Below, one piece after another: positions 35,101-43,775 of a stretch of DNA of 64,000 nucleotides. Under the pieces are notes generated by a model. The model searched no databases. It worked only from the letters and a program-made list of their open reading frames with translations, and had not been told where the DNA came from. The stretch is from Flavobacterium sp. HJ-32-4. Lineage in GTDB: Bacteria; Bacteroidota; Bacteroidia; Flavobacteriales; Flavobacteriaceae. Position numbers and translations under genes: made by a program. The stretch is taken from assembly GCF_022532105.1 (NCBI RefSeq), contig NZ_CP092832.1, positions 434,001 to 498,000 of the forward strand, read 5' to 3'. The stretch's first letter is position 1. Every line of letters starts with the position of its first letter.

Positions 35101-38100
35101 TTACGGATGAAAACGGGCTTTCACTGGATGGAATGACGCAGTTTTATACGCTGTTTTCGGATATGTTACCCGAAGAAGCTGTCAATGCGCCTTTCTATTA
35201 CAAAGACGACATTTTTATTTCATCTGAAGTGACGGTGCCGGTTTACGCCGGGCTCAAATACCGCCTTGACAGCGAAGTACCCGATTGGAGGCGTCCGGGA
35301 CTTGCCTATGACCCTGCCTATTTCAATGCCGATCTGGTCATCAACGAAACTAAACCTATCCTGATTCCGGAACCTGGAAAACCGATTTATATCCACCGGC
35401 AGCGCATCAGTGGCACCTATGAGTACACCTCCTATGGTATCAATTGGTTCAACAGGGCGAGTATCCTTGGGGAACCGATTGCCAAAACAACGCTCATCAA
35501 AGCCATGAATACGCTGTTGCCTCCCACCAATATCGTAGCTACCCTCATCCAGGAAGAGCGCCCACTGTTGCTCACCACGGCAGCCGAACAGGAAATGCTG
35601 AAAGCAATCCCAACTGGGGAAGACCGAACACTCGTGCGGTTGACCTTTGAGTATAACCATGCTCAGGAAATGGTAGACTACCATCATAAAATCGACGGAG
35701 AGCCGATTGAAGACTATATGGAGCGTCAACACGAACTTTTTGCGGACGACATCCGGATCAAATTCCGTGACCATGCACCACTGAGTGTTTCAGGTAAGGT
35801 CAAGCACGTACTACCCGGTAGTAACGCAGTGCTCTCTATCATTGAAACCGATATCTTCCCGATTTACAGCTCTGGAATCGACACGTCGGTTCAGCCACAG
35901 ACGGTCCCTCCTACTTATAACGAACAGATTGTACCGGTCATGCCGCCCGGCGCGGCGCAGCATTTCATAGGAAGCGTCTTTTTGGTCGACGGTGTGGGAT
36001 ATGTGATCCACGACATCGATACATCGTCATTGTATCCGCGATTTACGGTATTCAAGAGCGATATCAGCGGTGCACTGGTAAACCTCACTACCCAGTCCGA
36101 TCCGACTAATCTTATAGAACCCGCTGCAGACAGCCTGTTTGTCGTGGTGGAGAACATGCAGAATGAGCCGACATGGGGGGCGCCTAATCCGGCCAACGCC
36201 TTTAACGTACATATCGATCTTACCACAGAACACCGGGAGCCGGAAATCATCGTTACCAGCACCGACTGTAGTACAAATACGTACGTACAGAAGTTTAGGG
36301 GCGTTTTTGAGTCGGCGAAGATTGAGAAGATCGTCGAGAAACTCTACAATTCGATCGACCAGGATGGCAATCCGGCAAATGACCCTACCGTCAAGAAACA
36401 CGTAGGGCTCTACAAGGTGACCTTTCCAGGCTTCCATCTTGACCAGCATTCGCAGTATCGTACCGATCGCCAAAATTCGGTAGAATGGTATAACGGAATT
36501 GCCCGCCTCCACACATGGAATGACGATGGCTTTGACCCTGGATACCGAAAGAACTTCAAAGTCGTCCGTACCGAGAACATCGGCACCACATCCGATCTCG
36601 TCCTGTATATCGAAGACCTTACCTTCCCAAAAGATGTTTTCAGCCCTGACTACGCAGCGACGCTGGCCGCTTATAAAGGAAAGGTCATGCCTGATAATGT
36701 GATGTTTAACGTTCAATATGTCAACTATTATCCAGGTTATAAAGTATACCTCTATAAAGATCCGGCGCTCAGCTTGGTGCAGGAAAATGTACTGCCATCG
36801 GGCGATGACGATGTGAGGTATACAATTTTCGGGTTGCGGAGTCACGATAATCCGAATGAATTCCCTTTCGACAATACCGAAGATTTCCTGTCTCCGTTCT
36901 CGGTGCCTGCTGTCATGTTTGCGCAGGCTGTAAAAGAACCCGTTCAGCCGCAGAAACCATCGGGCGGAATGTATGCAACCCGACCGGACTATTTTGGAAA
37001 GTCATCCTATACCTTCGAAACCGTATACGGACCTACGAATAATCCAACTCCGCCTCATAAGCCGCATTCTGTTCAGTTTAATCGCGCAAGTGATGTTCAG
37101 TTTTTAGGGGCTATATATGACAATTCCGTCGCATACGATCCCCTGACCCATTTGCCGATACGCAATACGGTTGACATAATCCAGGAGGATATTTTCCAGA
37201 ATGGAGATGAGGATTTTTATGTAGACAGATGGAACAATCTTCTGGGCTTTGACTACAATTACACAAACGAGGTACCTAACGATCCGCTTTTCCCGGATGA
37301 AAACGGCCGATTCCGCTACTTCCAGGGACGCCGGCTCCCGATGCCTGACAACATCAAATTCATAGATGCCATCAATGACTTCATCGATGCGCACAACCAA
37401 TTCTATTCAAACCAACCAAGCGCAGTCGGCCATCTAACCCGTACGGTCGTCAGCGGCTCCGTGCTGGTAACTTTCGGAGGTACAGAACTGAAACTCGACA
37501 CCGTTATCATCCCGGAAGTCCTGAATCCCGACAATTCGGTGCGGAATGGACAACTTTTGTATCGCGACTTCCTGCGGGACGTACTCCTAAACTGCTTTGT
37601 GCCGCTTACGGAAGTACCCGTTATCTATGATTATGTCAAGACCGGCGATTACCAACCTATTCCGAAAAAACAGGTAGTGCGCGACCGCAACGGACAGTTG
37701 CTTCCGCCTTCTGACCCTGCATTCGATATGGCACCGATGGCCAGTCGAAAATTGAATTCAGCCAACAGGCACAGTACCCGATTCACCGACTTTGGTCTGG
37801 ACGGCGCTTCGAATGCCAAGTACTTCTATGCGGTGCGCGAAATCAACAAACAGATGAAGACCAGCCCGTATAGTGCTATTCTTGGCCCCGTCAGCTTGGT
37901 CAATACGGCTCCGCCTACGGCACCTGAGATTCTACGCATCATACCGGTATTAGAGAATCGCGTACTGAATACCCCGCCTTCCGTGCAACTTGAAATCAAT
38001 TCGTATCCAAAAGCACACAACATTCGGAAGATCAGTATATACCGGGCGGATAATGCCGAAGATGCACTCTCTGTCCGGACGATGAAACTGGTTAAGGTCA

Positions 38101-38816
38101 TAGATCTCGATACCGAGGGCTTAACGGATGAAAGCAAATGGGTGTTTACCGACGATTTCTCGGACCTGCCAGAGGTTCCATACGGAGACATCTTATTCTA
38201 CCGCCTCACGGTCTCCCGAATCATAAAGTACAATGACGCTACGGATGTACTCGTGGTCGACTACACGCCGTCGGAAGCCTCGCGACTGGTCATGACCAAT
38301 ATCGTCGAGAATTATTCGCCACCATCGCCAGAGGTCAAGTATCAGTCTGAACCGCTGTTGCCCGCAGCCTCTCAGCTTGAGTACATCATCCTCAACTGGA
38401 ACGAAACCGCCTATAAAGGCAACTATTTCCTCTTTAAGATGAACACGCAGGGCAACTGGGTTGAAATAGCACGGGTTGCGGCTGATCGCCTCGAGAAAGG
38501 GAAATACCATGTGTATACCAGTGATGGCGCAGGTGTCTGGACGGAAACGGGCGTGGTCACATCGGTAAACAACCGGCTCTACCTGAAATTGGTTGACACC
38601 GACTTCAATACATCCAGTTTGAACATCTTGTCAGCTGACGGCACGAAACTGTATCACCACTTCAAAGTCATTGCGGAGAACACGGCAGGTATGCGCAGCC
38701 GCGAAGAGCGTATCCTCACCATCTATAACGAAGTGACATGGGCGCCGATAGGTGGAATTGCGCCTGAAGACCGATCCCAGGGAATGATTGTAGGAAACAC
38801 GTTCATTGTACGATAA
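32157..38816 (+). CDS. Giant multidomain protein, 2219 aa
   Basis: It starts directly in the module it shares with the previous protein: FINRYNKDTSYNYN (compare FVNRYDHEDRFNYR), blades such as GDIVWEKSY and GNVIWSKLF, then the helical cysteine module from about residue 415 to 525 (DVCGLYSSV.., FVECIKAIV, ending GNCNC). Next comes GIHLRWTLKGALEGHLPKGNY and about 1400 residues with no motif I can name. The last 300 residues hold fibronectin III-like folds (NTAPPTAPEILRIIPV, KISIYRADNAEDA, FYRLTVSRI). No signal peptide or sorting tail. It begins 13 bases after the 2599-residue gene. The whole frame is intact. Confidence 0.85.
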   Translation: MPFINRYNKDTSYNYNNAKKLGGYLYVIGSIETDNWKGMVSKLNENGDIVWEKSYSQGSATIIFHDIIECDNGDLLLAGNCTNTTNTFPFLQRIDPDGNVIWSKLFGSGSEFYYFEYNGSSPFVRVDVESYVFVLRQPESDPNYNYSLEVNTLIKINQNGDVTGSRKLVNKEHNYFIHGLQAFGNKVIAYGSARKVNFFESPSSGLVIEFNLSLVPIRRFIIPPINVNVDQSITNVIYTNQYMIFAGSSYFIKYALPSGGAPVVTSQRTISVETIYGASSIAHNDDFIYVEHTNKPIREISKLNHNLEVIFSKRFATYTGGHNLITQVLPNETVLLQNQYGETQYGNNVGFLGITNLELNCCFDQLIPNAVMTDVNLNGVIETNFTTSVPSVPFLPIAISPDVFPSSKEVVCLPNTLSPCVTDPDVCGLYSSVSAIMTGCLQNPADLNDPDYKKFVECIKAIVSQIDDFSTKYPEYGLQSQLSASIKILEIFMANPNAENYENAWNALQFIISLLSQTGNCNCENTFTIKENVSIQSGDLYLQAAGSVGDDSAKGIHLRWTLKGALEGHLPKGNYATSTANFNKTNDFVRIYRTPYVENKVLLDLSASPTQVNETPASKNWGYAVGSKFFHVHFRNTARYNYVRNQLGVDPLSDSLAFLKNYGDSLIEIENKTELSFAVTPVFIETNSPSAIKLELLSVAENKISAAKGASLRNTYALTDLNYTKLVSENIRSVRFRAQNAHISSVEFEFYTDLIFNASQVNAWDFLGRFALTTASSVAFERLEPQPNVLSNWLRYKEGDLTNVENYKTKWNGSSVTPENRIEQVVMKYIALSDAADNPLALETVSTQDDDDVAACLAEGNPEYTPNTTPTQYTFEVSNLHILQMGSLDYHVARMLGLGHLDLDPNTAEGQYVYLSDYHTVADLQDGLGVRPLQHIYCSLPTSLSDQRLPIPVTLNRIENGLFYEPEVDPEDPEPSPETTQLTDENGLSLDGMTQFYTLFSDMLPEEAVNAPFYYKDDIFISSEVTVPVYAGLKYRLDSEVPDWRRPGLAYDPAYFNADLVINETKPILIPEPGKPIYIHRQRISGTYEYTSYGINWFNRASILGEPIAKTTLIKAMNTLLPPTNIVATLIQEERPLLLTTAAEQEMLKAIPTGEDRTLVRLTFEYNHAQEMVDYHHKIDGEPIEDYMERQHELFADDIRIKFRDHAPLSVSGKVKHVLPGSNAVLSIIETDIFPIYSSGIDTSVQPQTVPPTYNEQIVPVMPPGAAQHFIGSVFLVDGVGYVIHDIDTSSLYPRFTVFKSDISGALVNLTTQSDPTNLIEPAADSLFVVVENMQNEPTWGAPNPANAFNVHIDLTTEHREPEIIVTSTDCSTNTYVQKFRGVFESAKIEKIVEKLYNSIDQDGNPANDPTVKKHVGLYKVTFPGFHLDQHSQYRTDRQNSVEWYNGIARLHTWNDDGFDPGYRKNFKVVRTENIGTTSDLVLYIEDLTFPKDVFSPDYAATLAAYKGKVMPDNVMFNVQYVNYYPGYKVYLYKDPALSLVQENVLPSGDDDVRYTIFGLRSHDNPNEFPFDNTEDFLSPFSVPAVMFAQAVKEPVQPQKPSGGMYATRPDYFGKSSYTFETVYGPTNNPTPPHKPHSVQFNRASDVQFLGAIYDNSVAYDPLTHLPIRNTVDIIQEDIFQNGDEDFYVDRWNNLLGFDYNYTNEVPNDPLFPDENGRFRYFQGRRLPMPDNIKFIDAINDFIDAHNQFYSNQPSAVGHLTRTVVSGSVLVTFGGTELKLDTVIIPEVLNPDNSVRNGQLLYRDFLRDVLLNCFVPLTEVPVIYDYVKTGDYQPIPKKQVVRDRNGQLLPPSDPAFDMAPMASRKLNSANRHSTRFTDFGLDGASNAKYFYAVREINKQMKTSPYSAILGPVSLVNTAPPTAPEILRIIPVLENRVLNTPPSVQLEINSYPKAHNIRKISIYRADNAEDALSVRTMKLVKVIDLDTEGLTDESKWVFTDDFSDLPEVPYGDILFYRLTVSRIIKYNDATDVLVVDYTPSEASRLVMTNIVENYSPPSPEVKYQSEPLLPAASQLEYIILNWNETAYKGNYFLFKMNTQGNWVEIARVAADRLEKGKYHVYTSDGAGVWTETGVVTSVNNRLYLKLVDTDFNTSSLNILSADGTKLYHHFKVIAENTAGMRSREERILTIYNEVTWAPIGGIAPEDRSQGMIVGNTFIVR

Positions 38817-38842
38817 ATAAAAACCAACTAAAATTAAACGAA

Positions 38843-39784
38843 ATGGCCATAAAGAAAATACGCCAGGCTCTAAGGAATTACTTCTTAACAGGGGCGATGC
38901 CTACTGCAAATGAATTCGCGGACTTGATCGAGAGTAATGTGAATATCCTTGACGACAAGGCAACAGACACCGACATCAATGCCGGCACCAGCGATGATAA
39001 ATTCGTGACCGTTCTGGGGGCGAAAAAGGTCGCCCGAAAATACCTAACCGTGAATGGTGGTGCTGCCAACCCGACGACGGGCGACATACAAGTAACGACC
39101 ATCACCGGAAATGCAGGAACGGCTACCAAGTTGGCTGCCCCAAAAAGCATCAATGGCGTTCCTTTTGACGGCTCCCAGGATATCACGCTTCCGGCAGTCA
39201 CCACCATTAGTGGAAATGCCGGAACCGCTACTAAACTTGCCGCTCCAAAAAACATCAATGGTGTTCCTTTTGATGGCTCTCAAGACATAGTTGTCCCGGG
39301 AACGCCGCGGATACTGCGGATTCCAATTCCTAACACTGTCGTGTTATTAGATAATAACAGCGTACAGAGTACGTTTGCTAATATTACCTTGGGTACTAAC
39401 AAAACCTATATGTTCAAGGGAAAATACCTATTGACAACCGGTACCACCACCCACACAACAGCTATCGGTTTCGCCGGCGGGGATATTGCGCTAGGCACCA
39501 TCCAGTATGTCGTGCGCATTTTCTCGAGTGGGGCCAATGCCATGATCACGTCACAGGGAGTCGGACAACTTTCCAGCGCGGGCATGAAAATACTAAATGC
39601 AACCAGTACGGCTGCAACCACCACCATTGAATTCGAGGGCGTAATCAGGACCGGCGCTACCGGATCTACATTTGTTCCGCAAATTCAGTTCAGTGCGGCC
39701 ACCGGTGCCACCCCGGTACTAAAAGACGGCAGCTACATCGAGTTAAATGAAATCGGTGCCAGCAATATCCAGACACTGGGATAA
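38843..39784 (+). CDS. Phage tail-fibre-like protein
   Basis: The 313-residue protein begins IKKIRQALRNYF..GAMPTANEFADLIES, wording typical of the base-attaching part of Bacteroidota tail-fibre-like proteins. Next it carries two copies of a 35-residue repeat (GNAGTATKLAAPKSINGVPF and GNAGTATKLAAPKNINGVPF), the same kind of repeat as in long tail fibres of phages. The C-terminal 190 residues are beta-rich and could be a trimeric tip. It closes the 25-kb operon, 26 bases after the second giant gene. A receptor-binding or attachment role is a fair guess. Confidence 0.8.
   Translation: MAIKKIRQALRNYFLTGAMPTANEFADLIESNVNILDDKATDTDINAGTSDDKFVTVLGAKKVARKYLTVNGGAANPTTGDIQVTTITGNAGTATKLAAPKSINGVPFDGSQDITLPAVTTISGNAGTATKLAAPKNINGVPFDGSQDIVVPGTPRILRIPIPNTVVLLDNNSVQSTFANITLGTNKTYMFKGKYLLTTGTTTHTTAIGFAGGDIALGTIQYVVRIFSSGANAMITSQGVGQLSSAGMKILNATSTAATTTIEFEGVIRTGATGSTFVPQIQFSAATGATPVLKDGSYIELNEIGASNIQTLG
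39107..39300 (+). repeat. Direct repeat inside the fibre-like gene (105-base period)
   Basis: Two copies starting at 39107 and 39212 encode nearly the same 28 residues but differ at many third codon positions. The duplication is old and the protein sequence has been kept. Confidence 0.85.
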
Positions 39785-39878
39785 CCACAATAAAGGGTGC
39801 AACCCGCAGTAGTGCGAAGGCCGACAGTCTACTGTGGCGCGCCTAAGATGGCGTGTTTCGGACTTCTAAAAAATGCCT

Positions 39879-39910
39879 AAAACCGTACTTCATCAGAAGT
39901 ACGGTTTTTT
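39879..39910 (+). terminator. Terminator of the 25-kb operon
   Basis: A perfect 12-bp stem AAAACCGTACTT / AAGTACGGTTTT closes the loop CATCAG and ends in a T run. It lies 95 bases after the fibre-like gene, before a gene on the other strand. Confidence 0.9.
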
Positions 39911-39991
39911 ACGTCACTAACGCCCCTTATGGCATTTGCTGTCGCGGCAAAGAGGCCCTTTGAGACCCCCTCTATTTGCTAAGTAAGGTAA

Positions 39992-41005
39992 TTATTCCTT
40001 GATGAACCTACGCACTTCTGTCCCCGACGCAGTCGTAACCTTTACGAGATACGTACCGTTCGCCAATCCTGTCACATCCAGTTGGCTGAACGAACGATCC
40101 AATGATCGTACAGGCATCTGTTGTCCGAGCAGGTTCAGTACAGACAGATCGGAAATCGTCCTATCGCTTGTAATGGTAAGCAGGCTCCGGGCCGGGTTCG
40201 GGTAAACCGAGAGCGTATTTCGTCCAAAATCAGGCGTCGACAGGCTGAAACTGAGATCGTCCCAACTGTTGGCGATGCTTACCAGGCCCACCCGTCCTGT
40301 TGGCATACCCGCCGGGCCGGCGTTCTGGCGAAACGTGATCCGGTCGATATTACCTGACTGATCGGAACCCGCAAAAGTGGTAGCCGATGCCGTATTGCCG
40401 ATTTCGCCTGCACTGAAATTCGCGTTGGCGAACAGCACCAGCGTATCGTCGTTGGCACCTGATGCCTGGGTATATTTAAAAACGAGCAGGTAATCGGCTC
40501 CGTAGTTATACGAGTTGGCGGTATACACAATCGGGTTCCCCAGGCTGCCCTTGCTGATACCAATCGTGTAGGTGGTGCCACTGCTGGGCTGCACCAACAT
40601 CCGGAATGTAGTCGTAAAATTGCTGCCACTCGAAATCCGGAAGAAATCAACCGGCGACGACTGGGCGCTCGCGATGTTGATGACCATTCCAACATACAGG
40701 CTGCCATTCTGCGTAAAGGGCGTAAACGAGGTGCCACAGCCATCGGTATCAGGCGTAAGGCTGAACGACTTCGCACTGGATCCATATCCCTCGGCTCCGA
40801 TCGCCTGGTCGACGATTTTGGCATTCTGGCAGATGGCGCCCGTGCAATTGCCCAATCCGCCCGGTTGTGAGGAGTTGTTGGACCACGGGCCCTGGCCGCT
40901 CAATTGCTGGCCGGAGGTGTACGACGCGAAATCGTCGCTAAAAATAGTTTGGGCAAAAGTGGCGCCGGATACCATTGTAAAGAGGAAGAGTAATGCTTTT
41001 TTCAT
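39992..41005 (-). CDS. T9SS-sorted secreted protein
   Basis: 337 residues from the ATG at 41005, which gives a clean signal peptide MKKALLFLFTMVSGATFAQ; a start at 41047 would add 14 residues before it. The body (about 20-260) is a beta-sandwich of the concanavalin/LamG type in appearance, with F-S-D-D-F and many Gly/Ser-rich turns. A type A sorting domain follows (LSVYPNPARSLLTI, LLGQQMPVRS, GTYLVKVTTASG, ending FIKE). It should be exported by the type IX system and attached to or released from the surface. The ligand is unknown. Confidence 0.87.
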   Translation of the reverse strand: MKKALLFLFTMVSGATFAQTIFSDDFASYTSGQQLSGQGPWSNNSSQPGGLGNCTGAICQNAKIVDQAIGAEGYGSSAKSFSLTPDTDGCGTSFTPFTQNGSLYVGMVINIASAQSSPVDFFRISSGSNFTTTFRMLVQPSSGTTYTIGISKGSLGNPIVYTANSYNYGADYLLVFKYTQASGANDDTLVLFANANFSAGEIGNTASATTFAGSDQSGNIDRITFRQNAGPAGMPTGRVGLVSIANSWDDLSFSLSTPDFGRNTLSVYPNPARSLLTITSDRTISDLSVLNLLGQQMPVRSLDRSFSQLDVTGLANGTYLVKVTTASGTEVRRFIKE

Positions 41006-41341
41006 ATGCTTTTTTGGGGGAAAGTAGAAAAAAAACAGATGCTGCACAACGGAATTACTGTCTTCCCGGCCTTACACACCGTACTTTAACGCTACCTACA
41101 CCTATTCACCATGCCGTATCCATTGTGTAATCCGTAACCGCAATCCTCCAAAAAAAAGGCAGTGGATCAGAAAAACAGGTATTTATACGTGTAAATGATT
41201 GATTTCGTGTACCTACATTTACTGTCATACAGCAACATCAGGGGTCTGGTGCCCCAAGAGGGAATTCAGTCCGCTTCTGAAAAAGTGGCTACTATTCCCA
41301 TTTTCGAAACGAAGGTTTAACGACGTAAATCCTTTACGCAC

Positions 41342-41944
41342 ATGGACAGAATCGAGGGTACCGTGACGCCTGAGACCAGCCTTACATTCAAGCTGGCCGA
41401 AACAGAAACAGAAAAGAAATGCATTTACGATTCAAGGTATGAAATCGCACGGGATAAGTTCCCGTATTTGTTTCAAACCAACGAATATGGCCATGTGGCA
41501 AAAGATGGGTACGACGATCATTCCTACCTTTTTTACTGCTGGGACAAGTCGATTGTCGGTAGTTGCAGGGCCTCTCCCATCGTGGACGGCGCATGGGAAT
41601 TCAGCGATGCCCTACCCGATGACATGCACTTCGCTGTAGATGCACAACGCACCTTACAGCTAAACCGGGTATACATCGATGAGAAATACCGCAACCAGGA
41701 ACTGCACGCCTATCTGTTCTATAATTTCAGTCTGTGGGTGGTTCGTAACACCTCCTACGACCAGTATTTTGCGATTTGCAATGCCGGACTCGTCCGAATG
41801 TATAAACGGCTGGGTGCCGAGTTGCTGCGGCCGGAAAGCTTCAACTTGAAAGGCAGGTCAGCCCATCAATATTATCTGGTGGGCGGACGCATCGCCGACA
41901 TCATTACGACAATCGAAAACAGTCTCCTAACCAAAATTTCCTAA
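41342..41944 (+). CDS. FeeM-like N-acyltransferase (GNAT fold)
   Basis: The 200-residue protein has the layout of the N-acyl amino acid synthase / LuxI-like branch of GNATs: an N-terminal part with YDSRYEIARDKFPYLF, a central strand with D-x-x-S-x-V-G-S-C-R-A (KSIVGSCRA), and LQLNRVYIDEKYRNQELHAYLF, where E/N-R-V-Y-I-D replaces the acetyl-CoA loop of ordinary GNATs. Enzymes of this branch move a fatty acyl group, often from ACP, to the amine of an amino acid. First gene of a six-gene operon. The 294 bases before it contain TACATTTA at 41213, a weak -7 match, and nothing else clear. Confidence 0.72.
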   Translation: MDRIEGTVTPETSLTFKLAETETEKKCIYDSRYEIARDKFPYLFQTNEYGHVAKDGYDDHSYLFYCWDKSIVGSCRASPIVDGAWEFSDALPDDMHFAVDAQRTLQLNRVYIDEKYRNQELHAYLFYNFSLWVVRNTSYDQYFAICNAGLVRMYKRLGAELLRPESFNLKGRSAHQYYLVGGRIADIITTIENSLLTKIS

Positions 41945-41946
41945 AA

Positions 41947-42696
41947 ATGACAACACAAACCATTGAAAACAAATCGACTACATCCAGATTCCTCGAACTA
42001 AAAAGAACAAGGGACACCGAATGGGCCAACATACTGGAACAAGCGAAATGGGCCCATTTCATCCTACACGACACGTTTGATGCGCGTTTTTATGGAATCT
42101 ACCTTATCGAAACCTACCACTATGTGATGCATAACCCGAAACACCAGGCGTTGGTGGGGGCACATATGAAAGAAAAAGTCTTTAAGTACATCAAGTTCTG
42201 TTTTGAGCACGCGGAAGAGGAAACCGGGCATGAAATGATGGCCCTGCACGACCTACTGAGCCTCGGGCTGGCAAAAGACAGTTTCCGTATGCCTGAGCCG
42301 CATCCCGACACGGAAGTATTTATAGCCTATCTGTATTGGATATCCACAAACGGAAATTACCTGCAACGGCTGGGGTATAGTTTCTGGGCGGAAGATTCCT
42401 ATCAATATATCCGGGCGCTAATGGAGCGGGTGCAAACAACGCTCAACCTTCAGAAAAGCCAGATGACATTCCTCGTTTCACATGCTACTATCGACGAGAA
42501 GCACGCCGAGGAAATAGACGAGATGATCAACGAATTTTGTAAAACAGACGACGACTGGCAGGCCGTTGAAAAGGTACTGAAAACCTCGCTATCCCTGCAA
42601 TCAAAAATGCTCGACAGTGTGTTAGAGGAGTACCTCAACCTGAAAAACGGTGGTGAAAGCCGGTATCACTTCCTGAATAGCCTGGTCGGGGCATGA
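41947..42696 (+). CDS. Haem-oxygenase-like diiron protein (HDO superfamily)
   Basis: A 249-residue all-helical protein with E87-HAEEETG-H95-E and, in a later helix, D183-EKH186-AEE189. These spaced Glu/His/Asp residues fit the metal ligands of haem-oxygenase-like diiron oxidases (relatives of UndA, CADD, SznF and FlcD/E), which use O2 on amino acids or fatty acids. It starts 3 bases after the acyltransferase and overlaps the next gene (ATGA). It may oxidise the amino-acid or acyl part of the product made by this operon. Confidence 0.75.
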   Translation: MTTQTIENKSTTSRFLELKRTRDTEWANILEQAKWAHFILHDTFDARFYGIYLIETYHYVMHNPKHQALVGAHMKEKVFKYIKFCFEHAEEETGHEMMALHDLLSLGLAKDSFRMPEPHPDTEVFIAYLYWISTNGNYLQRLGYSFWAEDSYQYIRALMERVQTTLNLQKSQMTFLVSHATIDEKHAEEIDEMINEFCKTDDDWQAVEKVLKTSLSLQSKMLDSVLEEYLNLKNGGESRYHFLNSLVGA

Positions 42697-43775
42697 AAAG
42701 AAAGTACTTCAACGCGCTGAACTATACGCTGGGCGACGAAGACACGAGCCTTGAGTTGGCCTTGTGCCCACCCAACAGCAAAAACGTCTTTGCCATTGCA
42801 GGCAGCGGCGGGCGTGTTCTTCCTCTCTTTGCGAAAACTCCGGGCATCATTAACTGCGTAGACATATTAAAAGAGCAGTTATATATAACCGAATTGCGGA
42901 TAGAATCGATAAAAGCGCTGACCCATGAGGAATTCTGCGCTTTCTGGGGTTACTCGGAAACCGATAGTACCCCCACGGAGCGACAACGAATGTTTGACCG
43001 GATTGTGCTTTCAGATGACGCGAGGACGTTTCTCCACGCCTTTTTAGGGCAGAACGGATGGCGCAGGATTATCTATATGGGAAAATTCGAAAAGATGCTC
43101 ATCCAGTTATCCGGCGTCAACCGACTGATAACAGGACGCAAGGGAAGAGGTCTTTTTTTTACCGAATCGCTTGACGGGCAACGGTCGTATTTACATAACA
43201 AATTTCCGCGCCTGCGTTGGAAATTGGTGCTGTTTTTGTTGGGAAACTCAACGGTTTTAAACTCCATTCTTTATAAGGGCGATTTCCCAAAAAAGAATAT
43301 CGAGGGTTCTACGTACCAGAATTTTAACCGTATCTTCTCAAGCCTGTTCGATCACATACCCATAAGAAGCAGTTTCTTTGCGCAAATGGCTTTTTGGGGC
43401 CACCTGAAGTTCAAAGAGGGCTATCTGATTGAAGCCGACCCTGAACTGTTTGAGCGAATAAAACAGGGTGTCCGTAGCACCCAGGTGCGGTATATACAGG
43501 GTAATATCATCGACGTCATTGCCAACAGCGAAGAACCCGCTTCATTTCTTTCTCTTTCCGATGTTCCGTCGTTTATGAAAGGAGATGCCGAAGTGACATA
43601 TCTGAGAGAACTATCCGAAAAAATCGAACCAGGTGGGCTTGTTGTGGTTCGCGGCAACCTGCGTGTAACCCATCCGCTTTCTGATGGATATACTACGGTG
43701 ACGGACCAATATCAGGACTTGGTAATGAAGGAAACCACGCAATTATGGAATGTGCAGGTATACAGGAGGAATTGA
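42693..43775 (+). CDS. DUF3419 / BtaA-like aminocarboxypropyltransferase
   Basis: The 360-residue protein starts with FNALNYTLGDEDTSLELAL and has the SAM-binding loop VFAIAGSGGRVLPLF and NCVDILKEQL, typical of the DUF3419 family. The best known member, BtaA, moves the 3-amino-3-carboxypropyl group of S-adenosylmethionine to diacylglycerol in betaine-lipid synthesis. C-terminal FLSLSDVPSFM and EPGGLVVVRGNLR match the second half of the family. No BtaB-like N-methyltransferase is nearby, so the product should be a homoserine-ether-type or other aminocarboxypropyl adduct, not the trimethylated lipid. Confidence 0.83.
   Translation: MKRKYFNALNYTLGDEDTSLELALCPPNSKNVFAIAGSGGRVLPLFAKTPGIINCVDILKEQLYITELRIESIKALTHEEFCAFWGYSETDSTPTERQRMFDRIVLSDDARTFLHAFLGQNGWRRIIYMGKFEKMLIQLSGVNRLITGRKGRGLFFTESLDGQRSYLHNKFPRLRWKLVLFLLGNSTVLNSILYKGDFPKKNIEGSTYQNFNRIFSSLFDHIPIRSSFFAQMAFWGHLKFKEGYLIEADPELFERIKQGVRSTQVRYIQGNIIDVIANSEEPASFLSLSDVPSFMKGDAEVTYLRELSEKIEPGGLVVVRGNLRVTHPLSDGYTTVTDQYQDLVMKETTQLWNVQVYRRN

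Noticed and set aside
14509-39784. Complete contractile injection system or prophage
   Set aside because: Only a fibre-like protein points that way. No sheath, tube, baseplate, capsid, terminase or ATPase gene is in the window.
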